64,000 nt of DNA, from positions 261,802 through 325,801 of the forward strand of contig NW_019775636.1 in NCBI RefSeq assembly GCF_001039355.2. Direction: 5' to 3'. Under the pieces are notes generated by a model that was not told the origin of the DNA, made no database searches, and saw nothing but the letters and a program-made list of their open reading frames with translations. The stretch comes from Lingula anatina. Taxonomy: Eukaryota > Brachiopoda > Lingulata > Lingulida > Lingulidae. Of this stretch, positions 63,199 to 64,000 are shown in pieces; position 1 is the stretch's first letter, and each line of letters begins with the position of its first letter. The translations under genes and the position numbers were made by a program.

Positions 63199-63441
63199 TT
63201 CCCAGTCCCTATCGTACTAACTGTGGATCGATCTATGTCCAAGAGGATATTAGCTAAATTGCAATCAACTTAAGCAGCTGAGGTGTCTGTCACGCCTACT
63301 GAAGCTGCTAGGGGGTAATTAATTATCGTTTAGCAGCTTCAGTAGGCCTGCCAGACATCTGAGCCGCTTGAGCTGAAAGCAATTTAGAGAGAATCCCCTC
63401 GGACATAGACCGATCCCGCTAGATCGATCTAGGTATGGGAA
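63199..63441. mobile_element. Large fold-back (inverted-repeat) element
   Basis: Two arms of about 110 bp (63,199-63,310 and 63,330-63,441) are imperfect inverted copies around a ~20-bp AT-rich loop (GGGGGTAATTAATTATCGTT). Inner arms CCTACTGAAGCTGCTA and TAGCAGCTTCAGTAGG pair perfectly; outer words GATCGATCTATGTCC and GGACATAGACCGATC pair with one mismatch. It resembles a fold-back MITE. No clear target duplication was found. Confidence 0.8.
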
Positions 63442-64000
63442 TTGGGTCAAAGTATGGCGCATAATGCCATCTTGCTAAACACATGGTGTGTAAAGCTTCA
63501 ACCAACAGGAGGTAAATTAGTTTATTACTAGTTGACTACAATGAAACCATGCCACGCCTTAGAACAAGTAGTTTTTAATAGTATGAACAACATGCCAACA
63601 TTAGAACTGTATAAATGCTCAATACCCTTGGACTCGAGTTAGGAAAATAGTATCCCAGCAAAATATTATCTGGGGACAGACTTTACTATATGTTACTACA
63701 CTGTATGTATCATGTAAAGTAATTGTTAACAATACAGAGACGATTATTTGTGGCAACTGTATTTGTCTGCTTATTGTTATTTTAGCAAATGTGCGTGTGT
63801 TTACCGAATGATGCAAGGCCTGTAACAGTAAACAAAGGGGAAAGCTGTATTTTTATCATTTCTTCCTGGATTTACAAAAAATATTGCTTGTATTCATAGC
63901 GTGAAAATTATTGTAATTTTTGCTTTGATGTCATAGAATCGTAATATGATACTGTAAGGCTTTTTGTGTGGTGATATAAATTATGAAAGGCACTGAAATA
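63442..64000. other. Terminal AT-rich stretch
   Basis: Nothing with a gene, RNA or repeat signature was recognised. Confidence 0.5.

Overview
The window is animal nuclear DNA. It is AT-rich, genes are split by GT-AG introns, and microsatellites (CA, CT, TTTA, ATT, homopolymers) are dense, with long gene-poor stretches between two tandem gene families. The second family resembles the sarcoplasmic calcium-binding proteins (SCPs) best known from annelids, molluscs, arthropods and lancelets. A marine invertebrate, probably a lophotrochozoan or a lancelet, is the best guess; the species cannot be named from sequence alone.

Region 1 (1-13,114, + strand) holds four head-to-tail genes for ANL-superfamily acyl-CoA synthetases that resemble ACSF2. 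Each gene has three coding exons: a tiny first exon of 28-31 nt, a 198-nt second exon and a 1,517-1,520-nt last exon. All introns are phase 1. The first exon of gene 1 lies outside the window; those of genes 2-4 are found at 2597, 5886 and 9845. Stop-to-start spacing is only about 330-400 bp, and each spacer carries a conserved CACGTG about 70-145 bp before the ATG. The copies are mosaics of one another, which suggests gene conversion.

Region 2 (13,115-38,924) has no gene I can support. It holds microsatellites, a Z-DNA-type tract, three weak candidate exons, and a ~1.23-kb near-identical tandem duplication (31,080-33,547) whose two units meet at a single N.

Region 3 (38,925-62,023, - strand) holds seven intact-looking genes (here SCP-A to SCP-G) for SCP-like EF-hand proteins of 211-216 aa, plus four relics: three first exons and one C-terminal fragment. 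Every intact gene has the same three-exon plan: an 84- or 90-nt first exon, a 157-nt exon with EF-hand 1, and a 392-404-nt exon with EF-hands 3 and 4 and a GPLV/GPLI end. Intron phases are 0 then 1. The separate first exon encodes a basic stretch with no acidic residues in six of the seven genes, resembling a mitochondrial presequence. That would be unusual for an SCP and is my main biological hypothesis here. Block similarity (A like C; B like D and E) shows repeated duplication.

Mobile DNA includes a 98-bp MITE in an intron of synthetase gene 3, with the empty site visible in the gene 4 intron. There is also a 782-bp CAGTG-ended, TA-flanked element between SCP-D and SCP-E with its empty site visible near SCP-D, a ~175-bp repeat seen twice, and a large fold-back element at 63,199-63,441. 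A 224-bp N gap lies inside a poly-C tract at 61,305-61,528, and single Ns sit at 2662, 32,319 and 51,650, each next to a duplication or repeat.
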